DNA from: Luteimonas endophytica
GTDB lineage: Bacteria; Pseudomonadota; Gammaproteobacteria; Xanthomonadales; Xanthomonadaceae
DNA: 64,000 nucleotides
Assembly (NCBI RefSeq): GCF_029887875.1
Contig: NZ_JARXRM010000032.1
Coordinates: forward strand, 98,440 to 162,439
Direction of reading: 5' to 3'
This document shows positions 34,459 to 45,791 of the stretch, piece after piece (within the stretch, counting starts at the first letter, position 1; each line of letters opens with the position of its first letter). Both the position numbers and the translations under genes were made by a program. The notes beneath the pieces are model-generated. The model saw only the letters and a list, made by a program, of their open reading frames with translations. It was not told where the DNA came from and searched no databases.

Positions 34459-36321
34459 ATGCTGTTGAAGTGGCGATACGCGTTGATCCTGGTGCTGGCG
34501 CTGGTCGCCGGGCCGGCGGCCGCGCTCGGGCTCGGCCAGATCCAGGTGCGCTCGCAGTACGGCGAGCCGTTCCTGGCCGAGATCCCGATCGTGTCCAGCG
34601 ACCCGGCCGAACTGCAGCAGCTGCGCGCGCGGCTCGCATCGCCCGATACCTTCGCCCGGATCGGGCTGGAGCCCCCGCAGGGCGTGGTCTCCGACCTGCA
34701 GTTCACGGTGGCGCTCGACGCCTCGGGCCGGCCGGTGGTGCGGGTGACCAGCGTCGCCCCGGTGGAGCAGCCGCTGCTGACCTTCCTGGTGGAGGTCGAC
34801 TGGGGCCAGGGGCGGCTGGTGCGCGAGTACTCGGCCCTGGTCGACGCGCCCGATACCGTCGCGGCGCCCGCGCAGCCGCCGATCCAGGCGCCCGCGGCGG
34901 CCCCCGCCGGGACCATCGTGCGTCCGCCCGAAGCGCCGCCGGCCGCGGAACCGGCCGAACCGGTCGCCGCCACGGAGCCGGCGCCGGCGGAAGCCGAAGC
35001 CGAAGCGGGCGCGGCCACCGCCTCCGAGCCCGAACCCGCGGCAGCGCCGGTGCCTGCGCCGCCACCGGCCCCGGCACCGGCGGCGACCGCGATGTCGGTA
35101 CCGGGCGAGTACGGGCCGGTGCAGGCCGGCGACACCCTGAGCCAGATCGTGCAGCGGATCGGACCGAACGACGGCGTCACCCAGAACCAGATGATGCTGG
35201 CGCTGCTGCGCGCCAACCCGGAGGCCTTCATCGGCGGCAACGTCAACCTGGTGCGCCAGGGTGCGGTGCTGCGGATCCCGCCGCGCGAGGATGCCACCAG
35301 TCTCAGCGCCACCGAGGCCACCGCCGAGGTACGCGCCCAGGTGGCGCGCTGGCGCGAGCTTTCCGCCCCCGCGCCGCAGCCGGACGCGGCGGTGGCGCAG
35401 GACGAAGGCGCCGGCGCCGGCGCCGGCGCCGGCACGGCGGAGGGCGGGGAAGTCGCGGCAGCCGGCGCACAGGCGCGGCTGGAGATCGTGCCGCCGTCGA
35501 CCGATGGCGGGCAGCAGGCGGGAACACGGTCCGGCATCACCGCCGGCGGCGAGGGCGAGATGCTTCGACAGGACATGCAGGAAACCCGGGAAACGCTGGC
35601 GGCGCGCGAGGCCGAGGTCGAGGAACTCCAGGCGCGGGTGGCGGAGCTGGAAGCGCTGCAACAACAGCAGCAGCGGCTGCTGGCGCTGAAGGATGGCGAA
35701 CTGGCGGCGGCGCAGCAGACCCTGGCCGAGTCCAACCGGCAGCAGGCGGCCGGCGCCGATGCCGCTTCCAGCGGCGGCCTGGGCTGGCTGTGGCCGGTGC
35801 TCGCGGTCGCGCTGTTGCTGGCCGCGGCCGGCGCCTGGCTGTGGTCGCGGCGCAACCGCGAGCGGCCGGTCCGCAGCTTCCGCGCCGCCACGGCTTCGCC
35901 GGTGCCGGCGCCGAACCGGCCCGGCACCCGCGCCGCGGTGGCCGGGATGGAGTCCGCGGGAATGTCCGCGGCGCGGCCGGTTTCCGGCGCGGCGCTGCCG
36001 ACCTGGCACAGCGGTGACGGGCCCCCGGCCGCCGCGCCGGCCGGAACCACGGCCGACCCCGCGGACGCGCCAGCGGAGCCCGGAACGGAGGCGGGACCGG
36101 CGGGCGGCGGTGCGAGCGCCGCCGCCGCACCGGCCGCACCGGCCGCCGCGGCCGAGCAGGAGCAAGGACAAGGGCAAGAGCAAGAGCGGATCGAACTCGC
36201 CCGCGCCTATATCGACCTCGGCGACGTCGAGACCGCGCGCGGCCTGCTGCGGGAAGTCGCCGGCAGCGGCGGGCCCGGCGAGCGCAGCGAGGCCGAACGG
36301 ATGCTCCGCGAGCTGGGCTGA
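34459..36321 (+). CDS. fimV: FimV-like polar hub/peptidoglycan-binding protein
   Basis: 620 aa inner-membrane protein. Signal peptide (1-22, GPAAA), the conserved FimV N-terminal domain ([20 protein letters not shown]), long Ala/Pro/Glu linkers, a LysM-like peptidoglycan-binding segment (about 215-275, [18 protein letters not shown]), a coiled coil with a QQQQQ run (about 365-430), one membrane helix (about 440-462), and a cytoplasmic C-terminal FimV/TPR-like motif ([25 protein letters not shown]). FimV organises type IV pili and polar cyclic-di-GMP signalling. It is shorter than the 919-aa P. aeruginosa protein. GGGGGAGAAGC precedes the ATG. Confidence 0.93.
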   Translation: MLLKWRYALILVLALVAGPAAALGLGQIQVRSQYGEPFLAEIPIVSSDPAELQQLRARLASPDTFARIGLEPPQGVVSDLQFTVALDASGRPVVRVTSVAPVEQPLLTFLVEVDWGQGRLVREYSALVDAPDTVAAPAQPPIQAPAAAPAGTIVRPPEAPPAAEPAEPVAATEPAPAEAEAEAGAATASEPEPAAAPVPAPPPAPAPAATAMSVPGEYGPVQAGDTLSQIVQRIGPNDGVTQNQMMLALLRANPEAFIGGNVNLVRQGAVLRIPPREDATSLSATEATAEVRAQVARWRELSAPAPQPDAAVAQDEGAGAGAGAGTAEGGEVAAAGAQARLEIVPPSTDGGQQAGTRSGITAGGEGEMLRQDMQETRETLAAREAEVEELQARVAELEALQQQQQRLLALKDGELAAAQQTLAESNRQQAAGADAASSGGLGWLWPVLAVALLLAAAGAWLWSRRNRERPVRSFRAATASPVPAPNRPGTRAAVAGMESAGMSAARPVSGAALPTWHSGDGPPAAAPAGTTADPADAPAEPGTEAGPAGGGASAAAAPAAPAAAAEQEQGQGQEQERIELARAYIDLGDVETARGLLREVAGSGGPGERSEAERMLRELG

Positions 36322-36324
36322 GCC

Positions 36325-36351
36325 CGGCCTGCCGGCGTCGCCGGCAGGCCG
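36325..36351 (+). promoter_or_regulatory. Perfect 12-bp hairpin between fimV and truA
   Basis: CGGCCTGCCGGC and GCCGGCAGGCCG are perfect complements with a 3-base loop (gtc), starting four bases after the fimV stop. No T-run follows on either strand, so it is more likely an mRNA 3'-end stabiliser or weak terminator than a full stop. Confidence 0.6.
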
Positions 36352-36377
36352 CATTGCAGACCCCAGGACCGACACGC

Positions 36378-37160
36378 ATGCGCTATGCACTCGGCGTCGA
36401 GTACGACGGCAGCGGGTTTTCCGGCTGGCAGCGGCTGAGCCAGCCGGGCGAGCCGGGCCCGCCGACGGTGCAGGCCGTCCTGGAACACGCGCTCGGCCAG
36501 GTGGCCGATGCGCCGGTGGCCACGGTGTGCGCGGGCCGCACCGACGCCGGTGTGCATGCGCGCTGCCAGGTGGTGCACTTCGACAGCGACGCCGCGCGCG
36601 AGCCGCGCGGCTGGATGCTCGGCGCCACCTCGCGGCTGCCGCCGGCGGTGGCGGTGCGCTGGTGCGTGCCGGTGGCCGGCGATTTCCACGCGCGCTTCGG
36701 CGCGCTCGCGCGACGCTACCGCTACCGCATCCTCAACCGCCCGGTGCGCCCGGCGCTGGCGCGCCAGTACCTGGCCTGGTGCCGCCGTCCGCTCGACGCC
36801 GCGGCGATGCACCGCGCGGCCCAGGCGCTGCTGGGCGAGAACGACTTCTCCAGCTTCCGCACCGTGCACTGCCAGGCGCCGCACGCGCGCCGCGAACTGC
36901 AGCGCATCGCGGTGGCCCGGGACGGCGACGAGGTGGTGGTGGAGGTCCAGGCCAACGCGTTCCTGCACCACATGGTCCGCAACATCGTCGGCTCGCTGCT
37001 CGAGGTCGGCGCCGGAGATCGGCCCGAGGCCTGGATCGCCGAGTTGCTGGCGGCCCGCGACCGCGCCCTGGCCGGCGCCACCGCGCCGGCCGCGGGCCTG
37101 TTGTTCGTTGGCCCGCTGTATCCGGGCAGCTGCGCGCTGCCGGCCGAGGTTTCGCGCTGA
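36378..37160 (+). CDS. truA: tRNA pseudouridine(38-40) synthase
   Basis: 260 aa. Converts U38-U40 in the anticodon arm of many tRNAs to pseudouridine. Catalytic D56 in [25 protein letters not shown] and [17 protein letters not shown] are the other TruA signatures. Start at 36378 ([14 protein letters not shown]) matches the family and has AGGA upstream. It is 76 bases before trpF, the arrangement seen in Pseudomonas and Xanthomonas. Confidence 0.96.
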   Translation: MRYALGVEYDGSGFSGWQRLSQPGEPGPPTVQAVLEHALGQVADAPVATVCAGRTDAGVHARCQVVHFDSDAAREPRGWMLGATSRLPPAVAVRWCVPVAGDFHARFGALARRYRYRILNRPVRPALARQYLAWCRRPLDAAAMHRAAQALLGENDFSSFRTVHCQAPHARRELQRIAVARDGDEVVVEVQANAFLHHMVRNIVGSLLEVGAGDRPEAWIAELLAARDRALAGATAPAAGLLFVGPLYPGSCALPAEVSR

Positions 37161-37236
37161 GGCGCTTCGGGCCGGCAGGCCGGCGCGGAAAAAGTTACGC
37201 TGTCGCGCTGTCGACACGACGTTCCCGGATCCGCTC

Positions 37237-37903
37237 ATGAAGCGCACCCTGTTCCGCACCCGCATCAAGTTCTGCGGCATGACCCGCGCCGGCGACGTGC
37301 GCCTGGCCGGCGAACTGGGCGTGGACGCGGTCGGGTTCGTGTTCGCGGCGGGCAGCCCGCGCCGGGTGGAGCCGGAGGAGGCCCGGGCGATGCGCACCGC
37401 GCTCGCGCCGCTGGTCAACGCGGTCGCGGTGTTCCGCGACAACGACGGCGAATCGGTGCGCGAGGTGGTGCGCCAGGTGCGGCCCTCGCTGCTGCAGTTC
37501 CACGGCGACGAGGAGGACGGGTTCTGCCGCAGTTTCGGCGTTCCCTACATCAAGGCGGTGCCGATGCATGATACCGGCGCGCTCGACGTGATCGGCCTGC
37601 GGCTGGCCTATCCGGCCGCCACCGGGTTCCTGTTCGACAGCCACGGCGGCGGCAGCGAGCCGGGCGCCGGCGCGGTGTTCGACTGGAGCCTGATCCCGCC
37701 GGGCTTCGACGTGCCGTTCTTCGTCGCGGGCGGGCTGACCCCGGACAACGTGTACGCCGCGGCGCTGGCGACGCTGCCCTGGGGCGTGGACGCCTCCAGC
37801 GGCATCGAAAGCGCCCCGGGGATCAAGGACGGAGACCGGATGCGCCGCTTCGTCGAGGAAGTGCGGCGCTCGGATTGCCACGAACTCTCGGAAGACAGGG
37901 CCG

Positions 37904-37917
<14 letters not shown>
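37237..37917 (+). CDS. trpF: Phosphoribosylanthranilate isomerase
   Basis: 226 aa TIM-barrel enzyme converting phosphoribosylanthranilate to the ribulose form in tryptophan synthesis. Catalytic C13 (IKFCGMTR) and D in [10 protein letters not shown], with LLQFHGDE and [12 protein letters not shown] typical. Ends 14 bases inside trpB, so translation is coupled. The C-terminal tail ([13 protein letters not shown]) is encoded in this overlap. Confidence 0.95.
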
Positions 37918-39118
<1,201 letters not shown>

Positions 39119-39120
39119 GC

Positions 39121-39924
39121 ATGGGCCGCATCGCGCACCGTTTCGGCCTGCTGGCGAGCAGTGGCCGCAAGGCCCTGGTGCCATTCCTCACCGCCGGCGA
39201 TCCTTCGCTGGAAGCGACCGTGCCGGTGATGCACGCGCTGGTGGAGGCGGGGGCCGACGTGATCGAACTGGGCGTGCCGTTCTCCGACCCGATGGCCGAC
39301 GGCCCCACCATCCAGCGCAGCTCCGAACGCGCGCTGGCGCGCGGGGCCGGTCTGTCGTTCGTGCTGGAGGCGGTGCGCGGCTTCCGCGAGCGCGATGCCG
39401 ACACGCCGGTGGTGCTGATGGGCTATCTGAATCCGGTCGAGATCCGCGGCGCCGGGCGGTTCGCCGAGGCCGCGGCCGCCGCCGGCGTCGACGGCGTGCT
39501 GCTGGTCGACCTGCCGCCGGAGGAGGCGGCGGGCTTTCGCGCCGCGTTCGCGGCGCACGGGATCGCGCTGATCCTGCTGGCCTCGCCCACCACCGACCAG
39601 CAGCGGCTACGGCGGCTGTGCGAGGAGGCCGAAGGGTATCTGTACTACGTCAGCTTCGCCGGGGTGACCGGCGCCTCCGAACTGCTCGACACCGCGGCGG
39701 CCGGCGCGCGGCTGCGCCAGATCCGGGCCCGCACGGCGGTGCCGGTGGTGGCCGGGTTCGGGATCCGCGACGCCGCCGGAGCCGCGGCGATGGCCGTGGA
39801 TGCCGACGGCGTGGTGGTGGGCAGCGCCCTGGTCGCCGCCCTGGCGGGCGCGGGAGACCCCGCCGCGGCGGCGGACCGCGCGCGGGCGTTCCTGGCGCCG
39901 CTGCGCGCCGCCCTGGACACCTGA
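39121..39924 (+). CDS. trpA: Tryptophan synthase alpha chain
   Basis: 267 aa TIM-barrel subunit that cleaves indole-3-glycerol phosphate and channels indole to TrpB. Catalytic E49 (ELGVPFSDP) and D60 (MADGPTIQ), phosphate loop [10 protein letters not shown]. Three bases separate it from trpB. The rest of the trp genes (trpEGDC) are not in the window. Confidence 0.97.
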   Translation: MGRIAHRFGLLASSGRKALVPFLTAGDPSLEATVPVMHALVEAGADVIELGVPFSDPMADGPTIQRSSERALARGAGLSFVLEAVRGFRERDADTPVVLMGYLNPVEIRGAGRFAEAAAAAGVDGVLLVDLPPEEAAGFRAAFAAHGIALILLASPTTDQQRLRRLCEEAEGYLYYVSFAGVTGASELLDTAAAGARLRQIRARTAVPVVAGFGIRDAAGAAAMAVDADGVVVGSALVAALAGAGDPAAAADRARAFLAPLRAALDT

Positions 39925-39958
39925 ACCCGGCGCGCAGGCACCCCGCCGCGCCGCGCGC

Positions 39959-39964
39959 TAGACT
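39959..39964 (+). promoter_or_regulatory. TAGACT -10-like element before accD
   Basis: TAGACT, 67 bases before the accD TTG and 35 bases after trpA. The same hexamer precedes the oxygenase gene (42398) and tpiA (44991). No clear -35. Confidence 0.35.
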
Positions 39965-40031
39965 TCGTGCACCCGGCGGACCCGTGCCGCGTGCCGCGCG
40001 CGCCGCCACCGACACCAAAGGTGAATCCGAC

Positions 40032-40922
40032 TTGAGCTGGCTGAAAAAACTGATGCCCGCGAGCATCCGCACCGAGGGCAGCGCGCCGCGCAAGCGCAGC
40101 GTCCCGGAAGGGCTGTGGGAGAAATGCGACCGCTGCGGCGCGGTGCTGTACCGGCCGGAGCTTGAGGAGCACCTGGAGGTCTGCCCCAAGTGCGGCTTCC
40201 ACCGCGCGATCCGTGCCCGCGCGCGGTTGCGCGGGTTCCTCGACCGCGACACCGGCACCGAGCTCGGCGCCGGGCTGGGCCCCACCGACGTGCTCCGGTT
40301 CAGGGACCAGAAGCGCTACGCCGACCGCATCCGGGCGGCGCAGAAGGCGACCGGCGAACGCGACGCCCTGGTCGCGATGGAAGGCGCGCTCAAGGGCCGG
40401 GCCATCGTGGCCTGCGCGTTCGACTTCGCCTTCATGGGGGGGTCGATGGGCTCGGTGGTCGGCGAGCGATTCGCGCTGGGCGCGGAGCGGGCGCTGGAGC
40501 TGCGCTGCCCGTTCGTGTGCTTCTCGGCCAGCGGCGGCGCGCGCATGCAGGAGAGCCTGTTCTCGCTGCTGCAGATGGCCAAGACCTCGGCCGCGCTGGG
40601 CCGGCTGCGCGCGGCCGGCCTGCCCTACATCTCGGTCATGACCCATCCGACCACCGGTGGCGTGTCGGCCTCGTTCGCGATGCTCGGCGACATCAACCTG
40701 GCCGAGCCCGAAGCGCTGATCGGCTTCGCCGGGCCGCGGGTGATCGAACAGACCGTTCGCGAGACCCTGCCCGAGGGCTTCCAGCGCTCGGAGTTCCTGC
40801 TCGCGCATGGCGCCATCGACCAGATCTGCGACCGCCGCGAACTGCGCGAGCGCATCGCCCGTCTGCTGGCCCTGCTGATGCGGCAGCCGCAGCCGGAGGA
40901 CGACGTGGAGGTGGCGGCATGA
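40032..40922 (+). CDS. accD: Acetyl-CoA carboxylase carboxyltransferase subunit beta
   Basis: 296 aa from a TTG start (MSWLKKLMP by family), with AAAGGTGA upstream; no ATG or GTG gives the right N-terminus. Makes malonyl-CoA with AccA/B/C for fatty acid synthesis. N-terminal zinc ribbon CDRCG...CPKCG, then the crotonase-like carboxyltransferase fold: [42 protein letters not shown] and [10 protein letters not shown]. It follows trpA, the usual Xanthomonas/Pseudomonas neighbourhood. Confidence 0.95.
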   Translation: MSWLKKLMPASIRTEGSAPRKRSVPEGLWEKCDRCGAVLYRPELEEHLEVCPKCGFHRAIRARARLRGFLDRDTGTELGAGLGPTDVLRFRDQKRYADRIRAAQKATGERDALVAMEGALKGRAIVACAFDFAFMGGSMGSVVGERFALGAERALELRCPFVCFSASGGARMQESLFSLLQMAKTSAALGRLRAAGLPYISVMTHPTTGGVSASFAMLGDINLAEPEALIGFAGPRVIEQTVRETLPEGFQRSEFLLAHGAIDQICDRRELRERIARLLALLMRQPQPEDDVEVAA

Positions 40923-40927
40923 AGGCC

Positions 40928-41035
40928 GTGATTGGTGATCGGTGATTCGAGATTCGAAAAAGCCAGCCTCCAGCAGCCTATGCCTCACTTTCCCGGCCAA
41001 GACGCATGACCAGTCACCAATCACCAGTCACCAGT
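40928..41035. repeat. Inverted GGTGATCGGTGATTCG repeat reaching into glmM
   Basis: Left arm 40928-40957 (GTGATTGGTGATCGGTGATTCG...) and right arm about 41006-41033 (ACCAGTCACCAATCACCAGTCACC) are inverted relative to each other, about 50 bases apart. The 16-mer at 40934-40949 is identical to 1300-1315. The right arm is translated as residues 2-10 of GlmM. Confidence 0.65.
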
Positions 41036-42400
41036 TCCGGTAGCGCCGCGAAGCGGCGCTACTTCGGTACCGACGGCATCCGCGGCCGGGTCGGCGAGTC
41101 GCCGATCTCGGCCGATTTCGTGCTGCGCCTGGGCAACGCCTACGGCCACGCCCTGCGCCACGAGGAGGGCGATGGCTGGCGCAAGCCGTTCGTGGTGATC
41201 GGCAAGGACACCCGCATCTCCAACTACATGTTCGAGGCGGCGCTGGAAGCCGGGCTGGTGGCGGCCGGCGTCGACGTCGAGCTGATGGGGCCGATGCCGA
41301 CCCCGGCGGTGGCGCATCTGACCCGTTCGCTGCGCGCCGACGGCGGCATCGTGATCTCGGCTTCGCACAATCCCCACCACGACAACGGCATCAAGTTCTT
41401 CTCCGCCAGCGGCGAGAAACTCGACGATGCCACCGAGCTGGCGATCGAGGGCGCGCTCGAGCACCCGTTCCGCACCGTCCCCTCGGACAAGCTCGGCAAG
41501 GCCGTGCGCACCCGCGACGCGGTGGGGCGCTATCTCGAGGCCTGCAAGAACTCGCTGCCGCGCGGATTCGACCTGGAGGGCATGCGCGTGGCGATGGACT
41601 GCGCCAACGGCGCCACCTACCAGATCGGACCGCTGGTGCTGCGCGAGCTCGGCGCCCGCGTCGACGCCATCGGCGACGATCCGGACGGACTCAACATCAA
41701 CGACGGGGTCGGGACCACCCATCCGCAGGCGCTGGTGGCGCACGTGCGCGACTGCGGGGCCGAGCTGGGCATCGCCTTCGACGGCGACGGCGACCGGGTG
41801 ATGATGGTCACCGCCGGCGGCAGGATCGCCGATGGCGACGACCTGCTGTACGTCCTCGCCAACGACTGGTTCGACAGCGGGCGGCTGCAGGGCCCGGTGG
41901 TGGGCACGGTGATGACCAACTACGGGCTGGAGCAGGCGCTCGGCGCGCGGGGCATCGGCCTGGTCCGCGCCAAGGTGGGCGACCGCTACGTCCACCAGGC
42001 GCTGCTCGCACACGGCGGCGTGCTGGGCGGCGAGACCTCGGGCCACCTGCTGTGCCTGGACCGCGCCGGCACCGGCGACGGCATCGTCAGCGCGCTGCAG
42101 GTGCTGGAAGTGCTCAAGCGTCGCGGCATCACCCTGGAGGAGGCCCTGCAAGGCCTGCGGAAGCTGCCGCAGCAGACCGTCAATGTGCGCTACGGCAACG
42201 GCGCGCGGCCGGCGGAAGCCCCCGAAGTCCAGGCGGCGCTGGCCCGGGCGCAGGCCGCGGTGGAGGGCAGGGGCCGCGCGTTCCTGCGGCCTTCGGGCAC
42301 CGAACCGGTGGTGCGGGTGACGGTGGAAGCCGACGACGCCGCGCTGATGCAGCGCACTCTCGACGACCTCGCCGGCACCGTGCGCACGGCCGCCGGGTAG
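41006..42400 (+). CDS. glmM: Phosphoglucosamine mutase
   Basis: 464 aa. Converts glucosamine-6-phosphate to glucosamine-1-phosphate for peptidoglycan and LPS. Phosphoserine S120 in [12 protein letters not shown], metal loop FDGDGDR, sugar loop GGETSGHL and phosphate loop [11 protein letters not shown]. The first 14-16 residues ([15 protein letters not shown]) precede the family start [10 protein letters not shown] and come from the intergenic repeat; no nearer ATG, GTG or TTG exists in frame, so the extension seems genuinely translated. Confidence 0.95.
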   Translation: MTSHQSPVTSSGSAAKRRYFGTDGIRGRVGESPISADFVLRLGNAYGHALRHEEGDGWRKPFVVIGKDTRISNYMFEAALEAGLVAAGVDVELMGPMPTPAVAHLTRSLRADGGIVISASHNPHHDNGIKFFSASGEKLDDATELAIEGALEHPFRTVPSDKLGKAVRTRDAVGRYLEACKNSLPRGFDLEGMRVAMDCANGATYQIGPLVLRELGARVDAIGDDPDGLNINDGVGTTHPQALVAHVRDCGAELGIAFDGDGDRVMMVTAGGRIADGDDLLYVLANDWFDSGRLQGPVVGTVMTNYGLEQALGARGIGLVRAKVGDRYVHQALLAHGGVLGGETSGHLLCLDRAGTGDGIVSALQVLEVLKRRGITLEEALQGLRKLPQQTVNVRYGNGARPAEAPEVQAALARAQAAVEGRGRAFLRPSGTEPVVRVTVEADDAALMQRTLDDLAGTVRTAAG

Positions 42401-42474
42401 ACTCCCGGGTTCGCCCCATGGCCGCAGGCTTTCCCGGGCCGGGGCGGCAACGAACCGATCGATCAGGACCCACG

Positions 42475-43419
42475 ATGACTTCCCGCATCCCGACCCTCGA
42501 CATCCGCCGCTTCGAAGACCCCGGCGACCGCGATGCCTTCGTGGCCGAGCTTGGTGCCGCCTACCGCGAATGGGGCTTCGCCGGGATCAACGGCCACGGC
42601 ATCCCCCAGGCCGACATCGACGCCGCCTACGACGCCTTCGTCGCGTTCTTCGCCCTTCCCGAGGCGGTGAAGATGAAGTACCACGTGCCCGGCAGCGGCG
42701 GGGCCCGTGGCTACACGCCGTTCGGGGTCGAGACCGCCAAGGGCGCCAGCCACTTCGACCTGAAGGAGTTCTGGCACATCGGCCGAGAGATCCCGGACGA
42801 TTCGAAGTATCGCGAGGCGATGCCGCCGAACCTGTGGCCGGAGGAAGTGCCCGGCTTTCGCGAGCACGGCTATGGCCTGTACCAGGCCCTGGACGGCCTG
42901 GGCGCGCGCGTGCTTTCCGCGCTGGCCCTGCACATCGGCCTGCCCGGCGACTGGTTCGCCGACAAGACCGACTTCGGCAATTCGATCCTGCGGCCGATCC
43001 ACTATCCGCCGATCACCGGTACCGACGTGCCCAACGAGCGCGCCGGGGCGCACGAGGACATCAACCTGATCACCCTGCTGGTGGGCGCCAGCGCCGCCGG
43101 GCTTGAGGTGCGGTCGAGAAGCGGCGACTGGGTGCCGTTCACCGCCGATGCGGACACCATCGTGGTCAACATCGGCGACATGCTGCAGCGCCTGACCAAC
43201 CACGTGTACCCCTCCACCACCCACCGGGTGGTCAATCCACGGGGCGAAGAGGCGCGCGAGCCACGCTATTCCACCCCGTTCTTCCTGCACCCGAACCCGG
43301 ATTTCCTCATCGAGGTGCTGCCGGGCACCGTGAGCGCCGACAATCCGAACCGGTATCCCGAGCCGATCACCGCGCAGGGCTACCTGGAGGAACGGCTCCG
43401 CGAGATCAAGCTGAAATAG
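42475..43419 (+). CDS. 2-oxoglutarate/Fe(II)-dependent oxygenase, isopenicillin N synthase-like
   Basis: 314 aa. DIOX N-terminal region (IPTLDIRRF..WGFAGINGHGIPQADI) and the 2OG-Fe(II) core with H193-x-D195 (AHEDINLIT), H250 (STTHRV) and the 2-oxoglutarate-binding R264-x-S266 (PRYSTPFF). Members hydroxylate or cyclise small molecules; bacterial homologues of this type are often annotated only as oxygenase family. Substrate unknown and the neighbours give no pathway. AGGAC precedes the ATG. TAGACT at 42398, overlapping the glmM stop, may be its -10. Confidence 0.85.
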   Translation: MTSRIPTLDIRRFEDPGDRDAFVAELGAAYREWGFAGINGHGIPQADIDAAYDAFVAFFALPEAVKMKYHVPGSGGARGYTPFGVETAKGASHFDLKEFWHIGREIPDDSKYREAMPPNLWPEEVPGFREHGYGLYQALDGLGARVLSALALHIGLPGDWFADKTDFGNSILRPIHYPPITGTDVPNERAGAHEDINLITLLVGASAAGLEVRSRSGDWVPFTADADTIVVNIGDMLQRLTNHVYPSTTHRVVNPRGEEAREPRYSTPFFLHPNPDFLIEVLPGTVSADNPNRYPEPITAQGYLEERLREIKLK

Positions 43420-43434
43420 CGGGCGGGCGAGGTT

Positions 43435-43459
43435 CGGACGGGCCGGGTGGGCCCGTCCG
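43435..43459. terminator. Bidirectional hairpin between convergent genes
   Basis: CGGACGGGC and GCCCGTCCG (9 bp, 7-base loop) lie in the 53-base gap between the convergent oxygenase and protease genes. No T-run on either strand, but position suits a terminator of both transcripts. Confidence 0.55.
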
Positions 43460-43472
43460 GAGGTGCCGCCGC

Positions 43473-44666
43473 TCAGCAGCCGATCGCGTTGCAGAGCGGG
43501 ACGATGTTGTCGCTCGCGAAGCGCGGCCCGACATAGCTCTGGCCGAAGTCGCCGATGTGCGGTCCGCTGACCACCGCGTTGACGTAGTTGCCGCCGTGCG
43601 AATCGTGGGCGAACTGCCGCAACCAGCCCCCGCCGCTGCTGCCGTAGGTCATGTCGCAACCCTGCACCAGCACGTTGTCGCCTTCGGCCGGCGAGCTGTA
43701 GGTCTGGCCGGCGCAGACGGTGGTGTACTGGGTGCTGAAGTTGCTCGCGTAGCCGATCGAATAGTGGAATTCGGAATAGGGCTGGTTCCAGCTGCGACCC
43801 AGCCATCCGACGTAGCTGGTGACCGGCACGCCGGTGGACGCTTCGCCGGCGAGCTTGACCACCGCGACGTCCCAGCGCCTGCCGCCCTGGTTGATCCAGT
43901 TGCCCATCACCGAGGCCGAACTCCAGCCGAAGCTGCCGTACGGGGCGACCCCGTAGCGGTCGGCCGGCACGAACACGAAGTTGGAGTTGAAGCCCTGGCC
44001 GCGGGTGTAGACGCAGTGCGCGGCGGTGATGATCACCGAATTGCCGCTGGCGACGTTGGCGGTGCAGTAGGAGCTGCCGCCCGACGGCGTGGTGAAGTAC
44101 AGCTTGCCGATCTTGTTCCAGGGCGCCAGCTGCCAGCGCGAGGTGTAGTAGTTGCCGGGGAAGCGCACGTAGGGGTGGTGCGCGCCGTCCTTCTCGCCGG
44201 CCGGCTCGGCGGCCGGTTCACCGGCCGCCTTCGCGGCGGCGTCCAGCGCCTCCCAGGCGTCCGGAAAGTGGCTCCGGGCCAGGTATTCGGCGAACGGAGG
44301 CGCCCCGCCGCCGTCCGCGGCGCCGGCCGGTCCGGCCGGGACCCGGGCGGGCGCGGCCTGGGCGCGGGGCGGCGCGGATTCAGCCCCGCTCCAGCGCATC
44401 GGCCTGACCGCGGCACGCTGCTCGCGGGTGGCGAACGGGTGGGCCCCGGCCTTGGGCCGCTGCTGCGCGACATCGGCGGCGTCGATCTTCACGACGTCGC
44501 CGCCGGGCAGTCTGAGCGGCTTCTCGCCCGCCAGCGCGGGCGCGGCGAACGGCGCCAGGGCGAGGGCGCCGACCAGGATCGAGCGGCCCAGCAGGCGAAC
44601 CACGGTGCCAACGGGGCGGGGGGCGCGGGCGCGGCCCGCGATTCGGATGTGGTGACGGACTTCCAT
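43473..44666 (-). CDS. Secreted trypsin-like (S1 family) serine protease
   Basis: 397 aa. Long signal peptide with a basic n-region (1-28) and hydrophobic core (about 30-46, cleavage after ALA). Residues 47-165 look like a propeptide rich in Ala/Pro. The chymotrypsin-fold domain starts near 180: H217 (ITAAHC), D266 (RRWDVAVVKL) and S344 (DMTYGSSGGGWL). CTANV..AAHC and VCAG..QGCD give likely disulfides. It resembles V8/glutamyl-endopeptidase-like secreted proteases of soil gammaproteobacteria. AAGGAG precedes the ATG at 44666. Expected extracellular, predatory or nutrient-scavenging role (inference). Confidence 0.88.
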   Translation of the reverse strand: MEVRHHIRIAGRARAPRPVGTVVRLLGRSILVGALALAPFAAPALAGEKPLRLPGGDVVKIDAADVAQQRPKAGAHPFATREQRAAVRPMRWSGAESAPPRAQAAPARVPAGPAGAADGGGAPPFAEYLARSHFPDAWEALDAAAKAAGEPAAEPAGEKDGAHHPYVRFPGNYYTSRWQLAPWNKIGKLYFTTPSGGSSYCTANVASGNSVIITAAHCVYTRGQGFNSNFVFVPADRYGVAPYGSFGWSSASVMGNWINQGGRRWDVAVVKLAGEASTGVPVTSYVGWLGRSWNQPYSEFHYSIGYASNFSTQYTTVCAGQTYSSPAEGDNVLVQGCDMTYGSSGGGWLRQFAHDSHGGNYVNAVVSGPHIGDFGQSYVGPRFASDNIVPLCNAIGC

Positions 44667-45023
44667 GGCTGACTCCTTCAGGGGTGGTGCTCCGTGATGC
44701 GGAACAGCGGGTCGATCGGATCGGGGCCGGCCGCGCGTCTCGACCCGGGCGCGGGCCGGCGTCGAGGGCGAAGGGAAGCGCGGGGGCGCGCGTTCGGCGG
44801 ATGCCGGGGAGGCGGGTACGAAGCTCGTTCTCGCGCCTGTTCCGGCGCGCCCGTGCGAATCCCTTCGTGCCTCTGACCTGGACTACGGGCGCGGCAGCGG
44901 ATGGCGGCCACGCTCCCCCGAGCGGCCGACGGACGGTGCGTGCCCGGGGGAAAGCGCCCCGGGTCGAGGAAGGCGAGCCGGCGGCTGCGCTAGACTTCAC
45001 GATCGTCATCGGCTGGAGTCGTC
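44667..45023. other. Divergent regulatory region, protease / tpiA
   Basis: 357 bases without a credible gene. It holds divergent promoters. Visible elements: CTCGAC/GTCGAG (44739-44766), a CCCGGGG/CCCCGGG hairpin (44943-44963), and TAGACT at 44991-44996, 27 bases before the tpiA ATG, as a -10-like element. No repeat or RNA gene recognised. Confidence 0.4.
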
Positions 45024-45776
45024 ATGCGCCGCAGGATCGTTGCCGGGAACTGGAAGCTGAACGGAGATCGCGGCTCGGCCGCGAAGCTGCTCGACGCGAT
45101 CTCCGCAGCCCCTGCGCCGGCCGGCGTGGAGCGGGTGGTGCTGCCGCCGCTGCCCTATCTGGCGGAGCTGGCCGGGCGCTACGGCGGGGCCGGGCTCGCG
45201 TTCGGCGCGCAGGACGTGAGCGAACACGCCGGCGGTGCCCATACCGGCGAGGCCGCGGCGGCGATGCTGGCCGAGGTCGGCGCCCGCTACACCCTGGTCG
45301 GGCACTCCGAGCGGCGCCAGTTCCATGGCGAGGACAACGGGCTGGTGGCGCGCAAGTTCGCCGCCGCCCGGGCCAGCGGGCTGGTGCCGATCCTGTGCCT
45401 GGGCGAGACCCTGGAGGAGCGCGAGGCGGGCAGCACCGAGGCGGTGATCGCGGCGCAGCTGGCGGCGGTATTCGAAGCGAGCGGGGCGCAGGCGCTGGAA
45501 CGGGCGGTACTCGCCTACGAGCCGGTCTGGGCGATCGGCACCGGCCGGACCGCGACCCCGGAGCAGGCCCAGGCGGTCCATGCCTTCCTCCGTGGCGAGG
45601 CGGCCCGGCGCGATGCTACAATCGCCGGCTTGCTGCCGATCCTGTACGGCGGCAGTTGCAAGCCAGACAATGCTCCCGCGCTGTTCTCGCAGCCGGACGT
45701 GGATGGCGGGCTGATCGGCGGGGCCTCCCTGGTCGCCGCCGATTTCCTCGCCATCATCGCCGCTGCGGCGCCCTGA
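45024..45776 (+). CDS. tpiA: Triose-phosphate isomerase
   Basis: 250 aa. Interconverts dihydroxyacetone phosphate and glyceraldehyde-3-phosphate. K11 (GNWKLNG), H94 (VGHSERR) and E166 ([11 protein letters not shown]) are the catalytic residues, with the phosphate loop GGLIGGASL. 15 bases separate it from secG, the usual tpiA-secG-tRNA-Leu-nuo order of gammaproteobacteria. Confidence 0.97.
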   Translation: MRRRIVAGNWKLNGDRGSAAKLLDAISAAPAPAGVERVVLPPLPYLAELAGRYGGAGLAFGAQDVSEHAGGAHTGEAAAAMLAEVGARYTLVGHSERRQFHGEDNGLVARKFAAARASGLVPILCLGETLEEREAGSTEAVIAAQLAAVFEASGAQALERAVLAYEPVWAIGTGRTATPEQAQAVHAFLRGEAARRDATIAGLLPILYGGSCKPDNAPALFSQPDVDGGLIGGASLVAADFLAIIAAAAP

Positions 45777-45791
45777 TACGGATCCGGTCCG

